A stretch of 64,000 bases of DNA from Pseudo-nitzschia pungens (GCA_037355855.1 CM074759.1:124001-188000); one strand, 5' to 3'; shown: positions 11,071-22,999, numbered from the stretch's first letter. The notes: a model not told the origin generated them from the sequence alone. Numbers and translations are program-made.

Positions 11071-12640
11071 TTAAGTGTGGATACGGGAATGATTGAATTG
11101 CAGTATCCGTTCGAATTCTGTAGTAACTCCTGTGGTGCGCCCCAACTGGGATTCTTCACTCACCCCAAATGACACTCTATCAAGGGTGGACTTGCTCGTC
11201 CTTTGTTGGAGATAATACTTTGCCAGATGAACTATGGATTCTTGTGACCCAAACTTAATGGCTCCTGCATTCCGTATCATAGCCGTGAGGAAAATCTCTG
11301 CATCACCCTTTAAGGATTCACTTGCGAATTCCAAGGCAAGCCCATCATTCTTCACCGCAGCCAAGACCACGTCTTTGTCGTTTTTCAACTCATCCGATGC
11401 ATAATACAAGGCACGTCCATCATTTTTCACATAATACAAGGCACGAGCATCATTATTCACTGCAGTATTCACTGCAGCTAACACCACATCGTTGTCATTT
11501 CGCAACTCCTCGGATGCATGTTTCAAGGCCCATCCATTCTTATTCACTGCGGCCAAAACCACCTCTTTGTCGTTTTGCAAGTCATTCGATGCATATTTCA
11601 AGGCCCATCCATAATTCTTCACTGCAGCCAAGACGACACCTTTGTCATTTTTCAACTCATCTAATGCATATTCCAAGGCATATCCATTATTCTTCACTGT
11701 AGCTAACACCACATCTTTGTCATTTCGCAACTCATCGGATGCATGTTTCAAGGCCCATCCATTCTTATTCACTGCGGCCAAGACCACCTCTTTGTCGTTT
11801 CGCAACTCATCCGATGCATCTTTCAAGGCCCATCCATAATTCTTCACTGCAGCCAAGACGACACCTTTGTCATTTTTCAACTCATCTGATGCATATTCCA
11901 AGGCACATCCATTATTCTTCACTGCAGCCAAGACCACGTCTTTGTCATTTCGCAACTCATCGGATGCATGTACCAAGGCCGATCCATCATTATTCACCGC
12001 AGCCAAGACCACGTCTTTGTCCATTTGCAACTCTTCAGATGCATATCGCAAGGCATGTCCACCATTATTCACTGCAGGTAAGACCACGTCTTTGTCATTC
12101 TGCAACTCTTCAGCTGCATATTGCAAGGCCTCTCCATAATTCTTCACTGCAGCCAAGACCACGTCTTTGTCGTTTTGCAACTCTTTGGATGCATTATACA
12201 AGGCATTTCCATAATTCTTCACTGCAGCCAAGACCACCTCTTTGTCGTTGCGCAACTCCTCAGATGCATACAACAAGGCAAGTCCATCCCTCTTCACTGC
12301 AGCCAAGACCACGTCTTTGTCGTTTTGCAACTCTTCGGATGCATATTCCAAGGCACGTCCATTATTCTTCACTGCAGCCAAGATAAACTCTTTGTCGCTT
12401 CTTACAGTGTTCCCAAGATATTCCAGGTAAGCTGCCATTTCGTGCCCACACCACAGCCATGGCGACGTCTCTGTCCTCCAGCAGTGGAGAGGAAGGGTCA
12501 CGCCGCTTTAGCTTTTCCAACGCGTCTTTGATGCCATGCCAGTGCCCTTCGCCAAATTGCTCGTAAACATCATCCTTATGCTGTCGAATGAATTCCAAGA
12601 ACTCCGTCTTTTCGGAATCGGCGGCGGCAGCGGTATTCAT
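11071..12640 (-). CDS. DUF4116 repeat protein, copy 1, with a +1 frameshift
   Basis: The ATG at 12640 begins an N-terminal domain (MNTAAAADSEKTEFLEFIRQ...) that runs in one frame to about 12427. One extra base in GGCAGCTTAC|CTGGAA then moves the coding to the next frame, where about 15 repeats of 25 residues follow to the stop at 11071. The repeat consensus is NDKDVVLAAVKNNGxALEYASEELx, the DUF4116 signature of stramenopile and protist families of unknown function. The 13th repeat is internally rearranged by a small duplication near 11430-11480. A paralogue at 23000-23919 shares the N-terminal domain, the repeats and the upstream region, but has a different single-base shift. The gene is either decaying or miscalled by one base. 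Confidence 0.8.
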
Positions 12641-13017
12641 TGTCCTTGTTGGTGTTGTTGTTCTTGTTGGTGTTGTTGTCGGTATGTTGTAATGGTTTGT
12701 ATTCGTCGTACTCGTACTCGTACTTTTACTTTTACTCGTACTTTTACTTTTACTTTTACTCGAGTCTTTGTTGTTGTTTTTGAAATTCGAATTATGAGAG
12801 GAAGTGAAATACTTACCGGTACTTCGTAATGGTTAGCAGTTAGCAGTTAGCAGTTCGAACACGAAACTCTCCGTTGCACTTTCTTGTTGGTGGTTCCTTT
12901 CGACGGAGCCATTTCGACGGAGACAAGTCTTGTGCGAATACGAATACAAATAAATACGAATACGAATACGAATACCGTACGAATGCGAACCGAAGTTCGG
13001 TAAGAATTATGGCGACG
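12641..13017. other. Upstream region of DUF4116 copy 1 with ACTTTT-rich repeats
   Basis: It holds GTTGTTGTT and ACTCGTACTTTTACTTTT microsatellite runs at 12640-12770. A similar, shorter stretch of A/T and GATTAC repeats lies in front of copy 2 (22870-22945), so the 5' region was duplicated with the gene. GTTAGCA repeats occur at 12832-12853. Confidence 0.5.
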
Positions 13018-13835
13018 CCAAGCGCTGGCAAATAGTGAGACTACAGAGGATACCGTTCAAGTGTTATTGCATACCGGTACACTCAGTTACGACTACAAGA
13101 TACTCCCCTAGAGGTACAAAGGAATCGATCGAAAGGGGAGGGCATGATGAGTAAGATTAGGTGTTTATTTGAAGGTGAAAAGAAAGAGAGGAGGGAGCTG
13201 AGCCAAAGCGCTCGGCTCTGTAGTGTGACACCTTGCTTCGCTCTCTCGTATCGTAATAATAATACAGCTCTGTAGGTCCAGTACTGTATTCTACGGAGTA
13301 TCGTAGCGTACGGAGTAGCGTACGGAGTACCGTACGCTTAAAAAAATTAAATCCAGTCGTATGCTAGCGCTAGCTCGCTTGCTAGCTCGCTTAATAACTG
13401 CTGTCTGGGTCAGGCGTACGGTCATAGTACATACTGTACACAATGACCGTACCCCGACGGTAGCATAGTATGGTAGCATGGTAGCACGGTATGTTAGCAT
13501 ACCGAAGCTCTCGTAGCATTAGCAACCTTAACCTTGTAGCTCTCAGCTACACTGTGCTAGTGCCAGTGCTATACCCGGGGCCCGTACAAGTGGTACAAAT
13601 CGTACAGATGAACCCTAGTATCTTGGAGTTAGCACCCAATAGCACCTTGCAATAAGCCTGTTGCTAAGCCTGTATGCTAAGCCTGTTGCTAAGCATCTAG
13701 CACTCAGCTTAGCGCCTGGTAGATACTAGCTACCAGATGCTACTTCATGTAGCCCCACCAGTACACTTCCCTACACAGCAGGAGCCTCAGCACAGTCCAT
13801 ATCATCTTCTTGGATATCTTCATGATATAACAAAT
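13018..13835 (+). repeat. Dispersed noncoding repeat family R1, long copy
   Basis: About 820 bp are collinear with the reverse complement of 28155-28960. The element begins with the ~160-bp block also found at 10808 and continues with an imperfect hairpin (GGGAGCTGAGCC...GCTCGGCTC, 13192-13219). A run of GGTAGCAT.GTATGGTAGCAT units, several GCTAAGCCTGTT repeats near 13650-13695, and a TGTAGCCCC...CCTACACAG block follow. There is no extended coding frame. It is probably a non-autonomous mobile element, but its termini were not resolved. Confidence 0.75.
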
Positions 13836-14279
13836 ACGATCCAGCAGTAATTCGGAACAGTACCGTAATTCTCTGTATCGGAGAAGCTCAGCTAAGCTCT
13901 CATTCTTTTGGATACGGTACGCTCAGTTTCAAAGTACTAAAACAACATTGTGCTGCCTGGCACCAGTGTTTGTTGACACCTCTAATGTACTTCTACTAGA
14001 ATGGTAGCTAGTATTACTAGTACTAGTATCACTACTAGTAGTACTAGTATTCTTAGTGGTGTGATGCTCCTTCGTGTGGTGTGATTGCGTATTGTTGCCC
14101 ACCTACTGTTTGCTGTGGTATCAGGTAAGGTTACTACTGATGTTTGTGATCACGTTGCGTCCTTGCTCTTTTCTTGCTGACGAGCAATCTGTATCCAATC
14201 CCAACGATAATGATGCTCTTGAGTGCTACCGGTACCCGTACGCTATCTCAATCGATGTCAAAAAGTCAACTCCTAAAGA

Positions 14280-14350
14280 TGCTTTGTCTGGGAATCGAAC
14301 CCAGGACATCTGCTTGGAAGGCAGATATTTTACCACTAAACTAACAAAGC
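14280..14350 (-). tRNA. tRNA-Gly (UCC)
   Basis: Read on the minus strand, the 7-bp acceptor stem GCTTTGT/ACAAAGC closes perfectly and is followed by discriminator A at 14280. The D arm contains TTAGTTTAGTGGTAAAA, and the anticodon stem TCTGC/GCAGA encloses loop CTTCCAA with anticodon TCC. The T arm is CTGGG TTCGATT CCCAG. Length, stems and the TTCGATTCC box B agree with a functional tRNA-Gly; no intron is present. Confidence 0.95.
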
Positions 14351-14715
14351 TCTGATTGGCTCTCGTTGCACAGGACATGCACGGTTTACTTTTATAAACC
14401 CCTGAAGATTTATAGATTCATACTGCAGACACTTCAATCGGTCTAGCCAGCATCAATCATAGATCATCCAAATCAATCTCAATCTCAATCTATCAATCTC
14501 AATCAATCTCAACACCAATCTATCAATCAATCCTACTACTACTAAAATCAATCCCAAAACCAATCTCAAGAATCTCAAATCTCAAGAATCTCCTCAAGAA
14601 TCGTCTCAATCAAACAACCGCAAGCAAGAACTGTTGCTGCAACAACTCACAACCGTCTGCGGTTCCCACCAGCAATGCACGGACCCAGCAATGCACGGAT
14701 CAACATCGATCATCA

Positions 14716-14717
14716 AT

Positions 14718-14763
<46 letters not shown>
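14716..14763. repeat. (AAC)n microsatellite
   Basis: About 16 perfect AAC units are present. In one plus-strand frame they encode an Asn run, but no gene is supported around it. Confidence 0.95.
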
Positions 14764-14764
<1 letters not shown>

Positions 14765-14860
14765 GAACGAACCAAGGCACCAGCAGCAACCGATGCAGCA
14801 TGGGGGTGCGTACTACCGTAGTACTAGAGAACAGCAGTGCGGTCCGATGCGGTCCGATGC

Positions 14861-14940
14861 GATGATACACGATGATACACGATGATACACGATGATACAC
14901 GATGATACACGATGATACACGATGATACACGATGATACAC
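14861..14940. repeat. Perfect decamer array GATGATACAC x8
   Basis: Eight identical 10-bp units lie head to tail, preceded by two GGTCCGATGC units. Such perfect identity points to recent expansion. Confidence 0.97.
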
Positions 14941-15447
14941 GATACGATGCCGATGAAGAACGCCAACAACTTTCACTGTACTACTAGCTAGTAGTAGTAA
15001 TAGTACCGTACAACACACCAAGAAGGTGGGCACGACTCGCGTCGGTGTCGTGCTAGTAGTACTTACTGTTGATACACAACAACCGGGCACGGATGGATGG
15101 ATTCGCGGTGCCGATGAGCATTGCTTGTTACTATTGTTGCTGGTATTACCACCATTATTATTATTCTTATTTACTGTATTTACTGCACTATGTATTGTCT
15201 TTATTTGTTTCGTTTTTGAATGAATCCTTGGGTTCGTTGCTGTTTTTGTTTCTTTGCTTGTTGTTTCTTTGTTTTTTTTGGTTTTTTTTTGTTTGGATGT
15301 AGTACGGTCCAGACTGATTTGTTACAAAATTGTGCTTGCCTCGCCTCGCCTCGCCTCGCATTCCATTGCATTCCATTCCATCGTCCCAACACGAGCGGAC
15401 GGTTTCGATTTCGATTGTATTCTTCTATTCCTATTCCTTTCCAATAA

Positions 15448-16759
15448 TTATTGCTTAATCGCCGCGACGGCCTTTTTGGCGGCGTCGTCGAGATCGTCCG
15501 CCCCGATGAGCGCCAGTCCCGAATCGGCCAATATTTTCTTTCCTTTTTCGACGTTGGTCCCCTCGAGTCGGACCACCACCGGGATTTCCAGGCTCAAGCT
15601 CTTGGAGGCCTCCACGATTCCCTCCGCGATGACGTCGCAGCGCATGATCCCCCCGAAAATGTTGACCAGGAATCGCCTTGACGGCCGGATCCTCCGTGAT
15701 GATCTTAAAGGCGGCCTCGATTTGCTCCTTCGTGGCGGATCCTCCCACGTCGAGGAAATTGGCCGGGGTTCCCCCGTGCATGTCGACAATGTCCATCGTG
15801 GCCATGGCCAGACCGGCGCCGTTGACCATGCAGCCGATTTCTCCGTCCAGACCAATGTAGTTGAGATCGTAGGCCGAGGCCGCCACCTCCCTCGGATCCT
15901 CCTGGGATTCGTCCCTCTGCTCAAAAATGTCCTTCTGGCGAAAGGCGGCGTTGTCGTCGAATCCGATCTTGGCGTCGGCGGCGATCAGAGTTCCCTGCGA
16001 ATCCTCCGCCAGAGGATTGACCTCCACCATGGTGCAATCCCTGTCGACAAAGAGTTGATAGAGGGCCTTGATCTGCTCCCCGGCGGCGATCGGATCCCCC
16101 CTCACGCCGAGTCCCTCTACCACCTGTTTGGATCTGGGCGTCGGTGATGCCCTCCTTCAAACTCACCGGTACCTTGATAATCAATTCCGGGTTCGATTCG
16201 GCCAGGTCCTCGATGGAGGTTCCCCCCTGAGAGCAGGCGATGATCATGGGGCCCTGGGATTCCCGATCCATCGTGATGGCAAAGTAGAACTCGCGCTCGA
16301 GGGCCATCTTCTTGGCCAGCAAAACCGTGTTGACGGGCTTTCCGGAGGGACCGCTCTGCTTGGTGACCAGGGTGCCCCCGATCATTCTCGGTCGCGTACT
16401 CCTTTACTTTTTGGGTGGGAATGATGTGGACGCCGCCCTCCAATCGATTGCCCGTGACAAAGCGACCCAGGCCGCGGCCGCCCGCCAGGATCTGGGACTT
16501 GATCACCACCTCGTCGTCGCCGATGGCGGAAGCGGCGGCGACGGCCTGGTCGACCGAGTGGGCGGGGATTCCAAAGGGAACGTTCACTCCCGCGTCGTGA
16601 CATGATCTTGGCGGACTGGTACTCGTGGAGGTTGAGGAATCGTGTGGTGGTGGTGGTAGTAGTGCTTGTAGTAGTAGTGCTTGTAGTAGTGGCCGCTGCG
16701 GCGGCGAGGCGCTGGCTTCCGCCTCGAACGGCGGCACGGCGGAGAGTGGAAGAGAACAT
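15448..16759 (-). CDS. SUCLA2/sucC-like: Mitochondrial succinyl-CoA ligase beta subunit, broken by four +1 shifts
   Basis: This is the ATP-grasp beta subunit of succinyl-CoA ligase (succinyl-CoA + NDP + Pi to succinate + CoA + NTP, citric acid cycle). The Arg-rich N-terminus ([14 protein letters not shown]) predicts mitochondrial import. Family blocks appear in order: [114 protein letters not shown] and [11 protein letters not shown]. The blocks lie in different frames: one extra base is needed to explain each junction near 16597, 16386, 16126 and 15670. Without those four bases the frame encodes about 435 residues, a normal length, and no in-frame stop is present. No GT-AG intron fits the junctions. 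It may be a young pseudogene, a set of consensus errors, or a real frameshifted gene. Confidence 0.85.
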
Positions 16760-19022
16760 GGTGGTGGTTGTTGTTGTTGTTGTTGTTGCTGTTGGTCTTT
16801 TAATTAGTAGTATTGACAAAAATAAAAAAAAGAAGGGTGATAATAGGAATAGAAAAAATAGAAGTTGGAAAGACTCCGGAAGATTTTGTGTGGTTGGATG
16901 ATAATGATAATGATAATGATGATGATGGACGGGAGGAGGAGGAAGAGGAGGAGGATGGGCGGAATCCGTTCTCCGTGATCCATTCTCGATTGGCGAAGGC
17001 AACCCAACCCATCAACCCAAAAAAAAAAAGACCGGTACCAGTTACAAGTACTCGTACAAGTAACCTTACCGTAACTTACGAAATCCTAACATGATTTTTT
17101 TTGCATTCTGCCGGTCATGTCTGTGGCATGGCATCGCACTTTTTCTTACAAGGAACTTGTACTGATACCAATAGTAATGTACTATGATTGTCATTATTTA
17201 GTTACAGGTATTTCATTGGTTCGCAGCGTCTTCTTTCCGTTCCTCGCGCAGATGGGATCTTCGCCTCGTGATTGAGTTCCATGCGGAATGAAAGGAATGA
17301 AAGGAAGGAACGAAGGAACGAAGGAACGAAGGAAGAAATGGAAGGAAGGAATGGAATCAATCAATCAAAATGAAAAAGTGACTGAATGAAGGAATATGAC
17401 TGAAGAATGAATCAATCAATCATCCATTTAAAAAAAAAAAAAACAATCGAAGAATTACCGTACCGTACCGTAATTACCGTAAGATTTACGGTATCGAATG
17501 AATGAATCGAATCGAATTCTGGATGAAGGCATATACCGCTCAATACAATTGCCCTTTGACGGAATCGGCACTGGAGAAGGAATTACGTAAACCTTACCAT
17601 AATACTACTACTATCTTGGTCGCTGTCCATGAGAAAGACGGGACTGCTGTTAAAATGGTTCGCTCTTTCGTCCGGAAGCTGTAGGCCCATAGTGATTTCA
17701 AGAGTGATGGGCACAAACTCTCAAACCCGGTTGATACGTCTGTTGTCGTGTAAGGTTACGGTACGCAACGGGATGGGAAAACGAAAAAACTTGTGGTAAG
17801 TTAAGCTTATTGAGTGATTCCCGGAATTACATATTACGTAGTACGTTTTTAGGCGTTCATATCTTAGGTAAAAAACATTCCCGGAATAACCAGACTCGTA
17901 TATCTGATTCAAACTTACATATAACCTTGTAGTGCCGTCTGTCCGACTACGAGCGTGCATAAAAATAGATGGAATTTAAAAATCAAAAATTTGACACGTG
18001 TAATCAAACATGTGTGACGACGCGCACAAAAAAATAAGTAGATGCGCCGGTTGGCAGTTAATAGAGGATTTTTGTTTCTTTGGACAAGATTCCAAATTCC
18101 AAAATAGGCCTCGTGCGTTGAGACAAGTCTAGTTCTTCCGTTGGGTGCGCAATTTTTATACCGTATGTGTTCTACGGTACTATTCCGAGAAAGCTAATAT
18201 GTAATACGAAGTAACCTTACTCCGATATGTAATTCCGGGAATCACTCATTACTGTAACCTTAGTTGAAAACGAGTATGTCTTACTAGTAGGACGTTTCCT
18301 ACCATCGAAGAATATTCCTTCTGAAAACTACAATCCAAGGACAGGCTTTCCTTACCCCTTCTGCGAAAATACAGTAAGTTAATCTTAACTACGAAAACAA
18401 TTCGAATTCTTGGGATTGTCGTTCATGTCACCCAACCCGTCACCCACCATCCGACGGGTTGCAGTCGTGCGAGATGTATGCATGACCATTATTTAACGAC
18501 TGCGTGTACCACACGAACGGAAGAATAACATCGAATGAACGACGAAGACACCAAGGCTTACAGGTACTGTAACCACCACCTTACTCGAATTGTCTTGCCG
18601 GGGCAATTTTCTGATGATTCAGTGGGTCCTGTACAGGTACGAACGCCATACACAGCAGTAGTTTTGCATACCGGTACTAATTGTACTACGGTCCTCGGAT
18701 GTGAACCTGGAGTTCAAATGTTGGAGATTATTCATTATGTACTGTACCTGAAAGGTTTATTGCTTCGTACTTCGTATTATTATTACTACGATGTACTTCG
18801 TACGTAGTACTACCTGTTTGCAGTGTCCTTGTTTTTCTAGTGGAACAAGACTACGTATACCGTAGTTCCCCCCGGTGCGAATGCGCAAAATTGGCATTCC
18901 AAACACTGAACGAACGCCGAAAACGATTTCTCTTCGATTCACAAGATCTTGTTCTCACAATTTCAATTTGCTGACCTTCCCAAACAACAAAGCAAAAGAA
19001 TGCGAAACAACGCAACGCAACG
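16760..19022. other. Intergenic region
   Basis: No gene is supported in these 2.3 kb. GAAGGAACGAAGGAACG repeats lie at 17285-17345, an A-run at 17430, CCGTACCGTAATTACCGTAAG words at 17455-17490, and scattered AAGGTTAC/CCGGAATAAC words. Frames of 60-90 codons are present but lack motifs. Confidence 0.5.
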
Positions 19023-19026
19023 CAGT

Positions 19027-19051
19027 CCAATCCAATCCAATCCAATCCAAT
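19027..19051 (+). promoter_or_regulatory. Five tandem CCAAT pentamers upstream of the protease gene
   Basis: CCAAT is repeated five times head to tail, about 90-115 bp before the protease start codon at 19140, a plausible distance for NF-Y/CCAAT-factor sites. It could also be a simple microsatellite. Confidence 0.4.
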
Positions 19052-19139
19052 CGTCAACACAACAGCACGGTAAACAAGACAAACTATAACAAGCACGTAC
19101 TTCTGCTTGCCTACATACGGTACCTACCTACCTACCACC

Positions 19140-21116
19140 ATGATGCTCCACGCCAAGTCTTCCATCCTCCTCGCCGTTCTGGCGGCAACAGCCTCTCCAG
19201 TGTTTGGCCAAAACGATCACACTCGAAGCGCTCCCGTCCTTCGGGGTCGCGACAGTGACCGCGAACTCTCCCCCCGCGAACGATCTGTCGACGGTGTTCA
19301 AATGCGAACACATGCCAGCAGGATGGCCAAGAACGACCACCGCATCGTCGGCGGAGAACAGTCCACACCCGGCGACTTTCCCTACTTTGTCGCAATGGGC
19401 GGGTGCGGTGGCGCCCTCATCGCCCCGGACATAGTCCTCTTTGCCGCCCACTGTGGCGACTATAAGAACCTGCAGGTCAACGTCGGGTCCTACAAGAAAT
19501 ACACCACTGCTCACAACTCCCAGCCCCGCTTTTGCGATAAGTGGGTCGGCGATCCCCTCTACAACGGAAACACTTTTGACTACGACTTTGCCCTCTGCAA
19601 ACTCGACAGCCCCGTTTATGTTGACCAGTCCTTTGTCAAGCTCGAGCTCAACACGGACAACAACTTTCCCTTGGCCAAGTCAGACCTCATCGTCATGGGA
19701 CAGGGCCTTAAATCCGAGGCCAGCTTTGACGTTCCCTACGACGATCGTGACCATGTCACACTGCGCAACGTCACCGTTCCAAGCCTGAGCAACACCCAAT
19801 GCAAGCAATACTACGGATCAGCAATCACCGACAACATGATCTGCGCCGGATTCCCCGACGTCGGCGGGAAGGATTCCTGCCAGGGCGACTCGGGGGGTCC
19901 CATCATCCAGCGGCAGTACATGAACGACGGCACCTTTCTCGACTACCACGTCGGGGTTGTCTCCTGGGGTCTTGGCTGCGCTCGTCCGGGATATCCCGGC
20001 GTCTACGCCCGCACCAGCAAGCGGATCGACTGGATCCAGAGCACCGCCTGTGGCTTGGGCAGCATCGCCTCCTTTTGCCCGAATCCGCCCCCGTCCTCGT
20101 CCTGCAACACCGGCCAGGAACTCACTGTCGAGGTGACCACCGACTCATACTCCAGAGAGGAAAACTTTTGGCAGCTCACCCAAAACAACAACATAGTGAT
20201 GGAGCGCTTTTTCCTTGTTAGAGACTACAACAGCATCCAAAAGGTGTGCCTCGAGCCCGACACCTGCTACAACTGGAAGATCACCGACTTGGAGGGGGAC
20301 GGAATAAATGGGGACGGAAGCTACAAGCTCACTCTGAATAACCAAGTCGTTGACTCGGGTGCCGGAAACACCATCGGCTTTGGCAAAACTGTCGAAGTTT
20401 GCAACGGCAACGGCACTCCCACGCCTCCAACCGACCCTCCCACTTTCGCTCCGCCCACTCTCGCACCGATCCAAAACCCCGGTAGCTGCGGCGGCAACAC
20501 CAAGGTCCAATTCCGTGTCGAACTCCAGACAGACAATTACGGGGGGGACGTCGATTGGCAGCTCAAGAATCGCACTACATGGGAAATTCTCCTTTATGGA
20601 ACCAACTACGGCAACAACATCAAGTACATCCTCCCGTCTGCCACCGAATTTTACTGCCTCGAGGAATCCCAGTGCTACACATTCAAGGTTTATGATCTCT
20701 TTGGCGACGGATTGTCGGACGGCTCAACCGGTTACATCAAAGCCATTCTCGACGGCGAGGCCATCAAGACATTCGAAGGCAACTACGGGGGTACGGTGTC
20801 GTACTACTTCTGCATCGACGCTTCCGATGCCGTGCCGACTCCTTCTCCGATCGACGACGCCAACACCGATTTTCCCACTCCTTCTCCGGACTCTTGCGAG
20901 GACGATCCCGACTTTCGCTTCAAAAACAAGAAGAAGAAGAGCTGCGAGTGGCTCTCCAAGAAGAAGAAGAAGAAGATCAAGAAGTTCTGCAAGAAGAAGC
21001 ACAAGAATGGCGGCGAAAAGGGCAAGGTCTTTGACTTTTGTGCCAAGACCTGCGGAGAGATCGGACTCGGAGAGTGCGCCAAGAAGAAGGGCAAAAAGGT
21101 TACCACTTCCATCTAA
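19140..21116 (+). CDS. Secreted trypsin-like serine protease with ShKT-like tail
   Basis: The intron-free gene encodes 658 residues from ATG 19140, chosen because the signal peptide (SSILLAVLAATASPVFG) follows directly. After a pro-region the S1 chymotrypsin-fold domain begins at RIVGGE (about residue 68), where activation cleavage would occur. The catalytic triad is His104 (FAAHCGD), Asp149 (DYDFALCKL) and Ser251 (GDSGGP). Asp245, six residues before the Ser, predicts cleavage after Arg/Lys. Two Cys-containing beta-rich repeats follow (about 335-440 and 465-575; each has a DxYxxExxWQL/NYGGDVDWQL-like start and a GDG(I/L) motif), with Thr/Pro linkers. The C-terminus is a Lys-rich Cys domain (CEDDPDFRF...CEWL...CAKTCGE) like the diatom ShKT-type tail. 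Extracellular proteolysis is likely; the substrate is unknown. Confidence 0.95.
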   Translation: MMLHAKSSILLAVLAATASPVFGQNDHTRSAPVLRGRDSDRELSPRERSVDGVQMRTHASRMAKNDHRIVGGEQSTPGDFPYFVAMGGCGGALIAPDIVLFAAHCGDYKNLQVNVGSYKKYTTAHNSQPRFCDKWVGDPLYNGNTFDYDFALCKLDSPVYVDQSFVKLELNTDNNFPLAKSDLIVMGQGLKSEASFDVPYDDRDHVTLRNVTVPSLSNTQCKQYYGSAITDNMICAGFPDVGGKDSCQGDSGGPIIQRQYMNDGTFLDYHVGVVSWGLGCARPGYPGVYARTSKRIDWIQSTACGLGSIASFCPNPPPSSSCNTGQELTVEVTTDSYSREENFWQLTQNNNIVMERFFLVRDYNSIQKVCLEPDTCYNWKITDLEGDGINGDGSYKLTLNNQVVDSGAGNTIGFGKTVEVCNGNGTPTPPTDPPTFAPPTLAPIQNPGSCGGNTKVQFRVELQTDNYGGDVDWQLKNRTTWEILLYGTNYGNNIKYILPSATEFYCLEESQCYTFKVYDLFGDGLSDGSTGYIKAILDGEAIKTFEGNYGGTVSYYFCIDASDAVPTPSPIDDANTDFPTPSPDSCEDDPDFRFKNKKKKSCEWLSKKKKKKIKKFCKKKHKNGGEKGKVFDFCAKTCGEIGLGECAKKKGKKVTTSI

Positions 21117-22999
21117 ATGGCAACCAACCACACCGCGGACACTGCCGCAACAAAGACCCAAACGAAAACGAAACTGTAATGAAGCGTTACTAGTACTCGA
21201 ACTACTACCACGACCAGCCACCATCGGACAGTCCACCAAGAATATGTGGTACTCGTGAATCCATGTTACTACACTTCCACATTACTACTAGTATTAATAC
21301 TACTATTATGATAGCATATACTGTAAATTACGGTATTATGCATAATCAATGCATACTTTTAAAAATAAATAATAATGATATTTGAATTCCAGTTCTACTT
21401 CGAACAATACATCTCAATCACAACAATCAATGTTGTAATGCAGTAGTACGGTACGAGTACGGTATTATTACGAGTATGAAGTCTGACTTTCAAAAAAAAA
21501 TAATACGATTCAAAAAGATTAAAATAATGTTACGTAATTACCCTCTCGGAGTTTGCATACCGGTACCGTACGGTAATTAACCTTAATTACGTTCTTACGA
21601 TAAATAATGCATAACGGCATCGTCCCTGGTCATTGCTTAATGGGCACATTCGCAACCACGAGGAAGTGTGATTCATTGTGTGGAAAGGGCGCACTTCTTG
21701 ACATATTGAATAAGTTATCCTACCGGTATGGTACCGGTATGTCCATTTTGAGTCGTACATAACCTTACCCGTACAACGGAAAAATAGAAGTAGTAAGATT
21801 TATGTAAGGTTATTTACTTTGTACTTCGTAGTTTCGTAGTACAAGTTAGGTCGTCCTAAAACCTTACCTCCGTATCAAAAAAATACAATCATGCAGCAGC
21901 TACGAAGGGTGTCGACGGACAGACGGGAGAAGGTAGGACCAGCGCGCTTGCGCGTTGGTAAGCAGCAAACAGCAAAAACAGCAACAACAACAGCAACAAC
22001 AACAGCAGCAAAAGTTCCCCCGCAGCAAAGCGCTAGGAAGCGAGTGGGCTCACAAGCAATACCGAAGACCACTTGCCCTGGACTTCTCCCCCTTCTTCGA
22101 GTGACTAAGTCATTGAAAGAAATTCCACAGACAGGAAAGCACACCCTGATCAGGCTGTTGCCAGCCAAGTCTATTTTCGTTTACATGTTCTTCCGGCGCT
22201 TCGGAGAGCGTTCCCCATGCGACGGGGTCTCCTTCGCGTCCGGGTAGGCCCGGGGTGAGTGTGTGTGTGTGGGGGGGGGGGATAGGGGTGTGGTGTTATT
22301 GTTTGAATTACGCACTCGATCCCGGATCATTCGGCGACCACGGCTTTGCCATCTCACCAAATTGCGACGGTCCGAGAAAAAACTTGCTCTCGGTCCTTAA
22401 CTCAATGGGGACAACGGCGGCGGCGAGTTGTTATTGTTTACGAAGTACTTCGTAATTAAATTGCAGGTTGTTATTGTTTCAATTGCGCCGACATGGTTTC
22501 TTTATGAGCTTGGAGATCGTCTGACACTCTGCCACCTGGAACACGGCAGTTAAGCCTGGACCGATCACTCTCTCTGGATGCGTTCCTGATAGAAATTTGT
22601 ACGAGCACGACAAACATTCATTCATTCTCAATTCGGTGGTTCATTCATTCTCAATTCGGTGGTTCATTCATTCGTGGAATAATAATACTCAATGCTTATT
22701 GAATACCGCACTTCTGATGATAAAATTACTGTCATCCGCCAGTCTTGATCATGCAAAATCTTTGTTGTATTTGGGTGTTACTTGTGCAACAACTGTTGCA
22801 TTTTACGCATATCGTACTCGGACTACGAAACCACTGTTGTATTTCATTATTATTTCGCCTCGTAATTCTAATTTCCAAAAACAAAGAATAGAATACGAGT
22901 AACAGTAGGAGTGCGATTACGATTACGATTACGATGACGATGACGAGTACAAACCGTTACAACATGCCTACACCAGCAACACCACGAGCAACAAGAACA
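21117..22999. other. Intergenic region with one doubtful small ORF
   Basis: A 118-codon plus-strand frame at 21891-22247 starts with MQQLRRVSTDRREK and has a Thr/Ala tract encoded by ACA/GCA repeats. It has no recognisable domain and may not be a gene. A GT run followed by ten G lies at 22259-22280. GTACGGTA/TACCGGTA words are frequent at 21430-21600. A duplicated CATTCTCAATTCGGTGGTT unit occurs at 22620-22670. Confidence 0.4.

Larger units (their letters stand above)
14351..15447. other. Repeat-rich intergenic region
   Basis: It contains CAATCTCAATCTATC-type repeats at 14435-14610, two perfect microsatellites listed separately, and a T-rich stretch at 15235-15300. No gene is supported. The frames open over this region are carried by the repeats. 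Confidence 0.5.

Noticed and set aside
12420..12470. Mini-intron (GT...CAG of about 20 nt) at the DUF4116 copy 1 frame change
   Set aside because: Every GT-AG combination tested gives the wrong phase for the repeat frame. A single extra base explains the shift better.
15254..16147. 297-codon plus-strand frame opposite the succinyl-CoA ligase gene
   Set aside because: Antisense to clearly conserved protein blocks and without motifs of its own.
15448..16759. Very short introns to explain the frame changes in the succinyl-CoA ligase gene
   Set aside because: Each junction needs removal of exactly one base; no GT-AG pair fits any of the four, and removing longer segments would delete conserved residues.
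19204..21258. Open frames overlapping the protease gene in other frames and on the minus strand
   Set aside because: Shadows of the GC-rich coding sequence. Only the plus frame at 19140-21116 has the protease motifs.
22515..22580. Possible 5S rRNA-like fragment (GCCACCTGGAACACGGCAGT)
   Set aside because: Only a vague resemblance in the GTTAAGC stretch. The conserved 5S core and flanks are missing.
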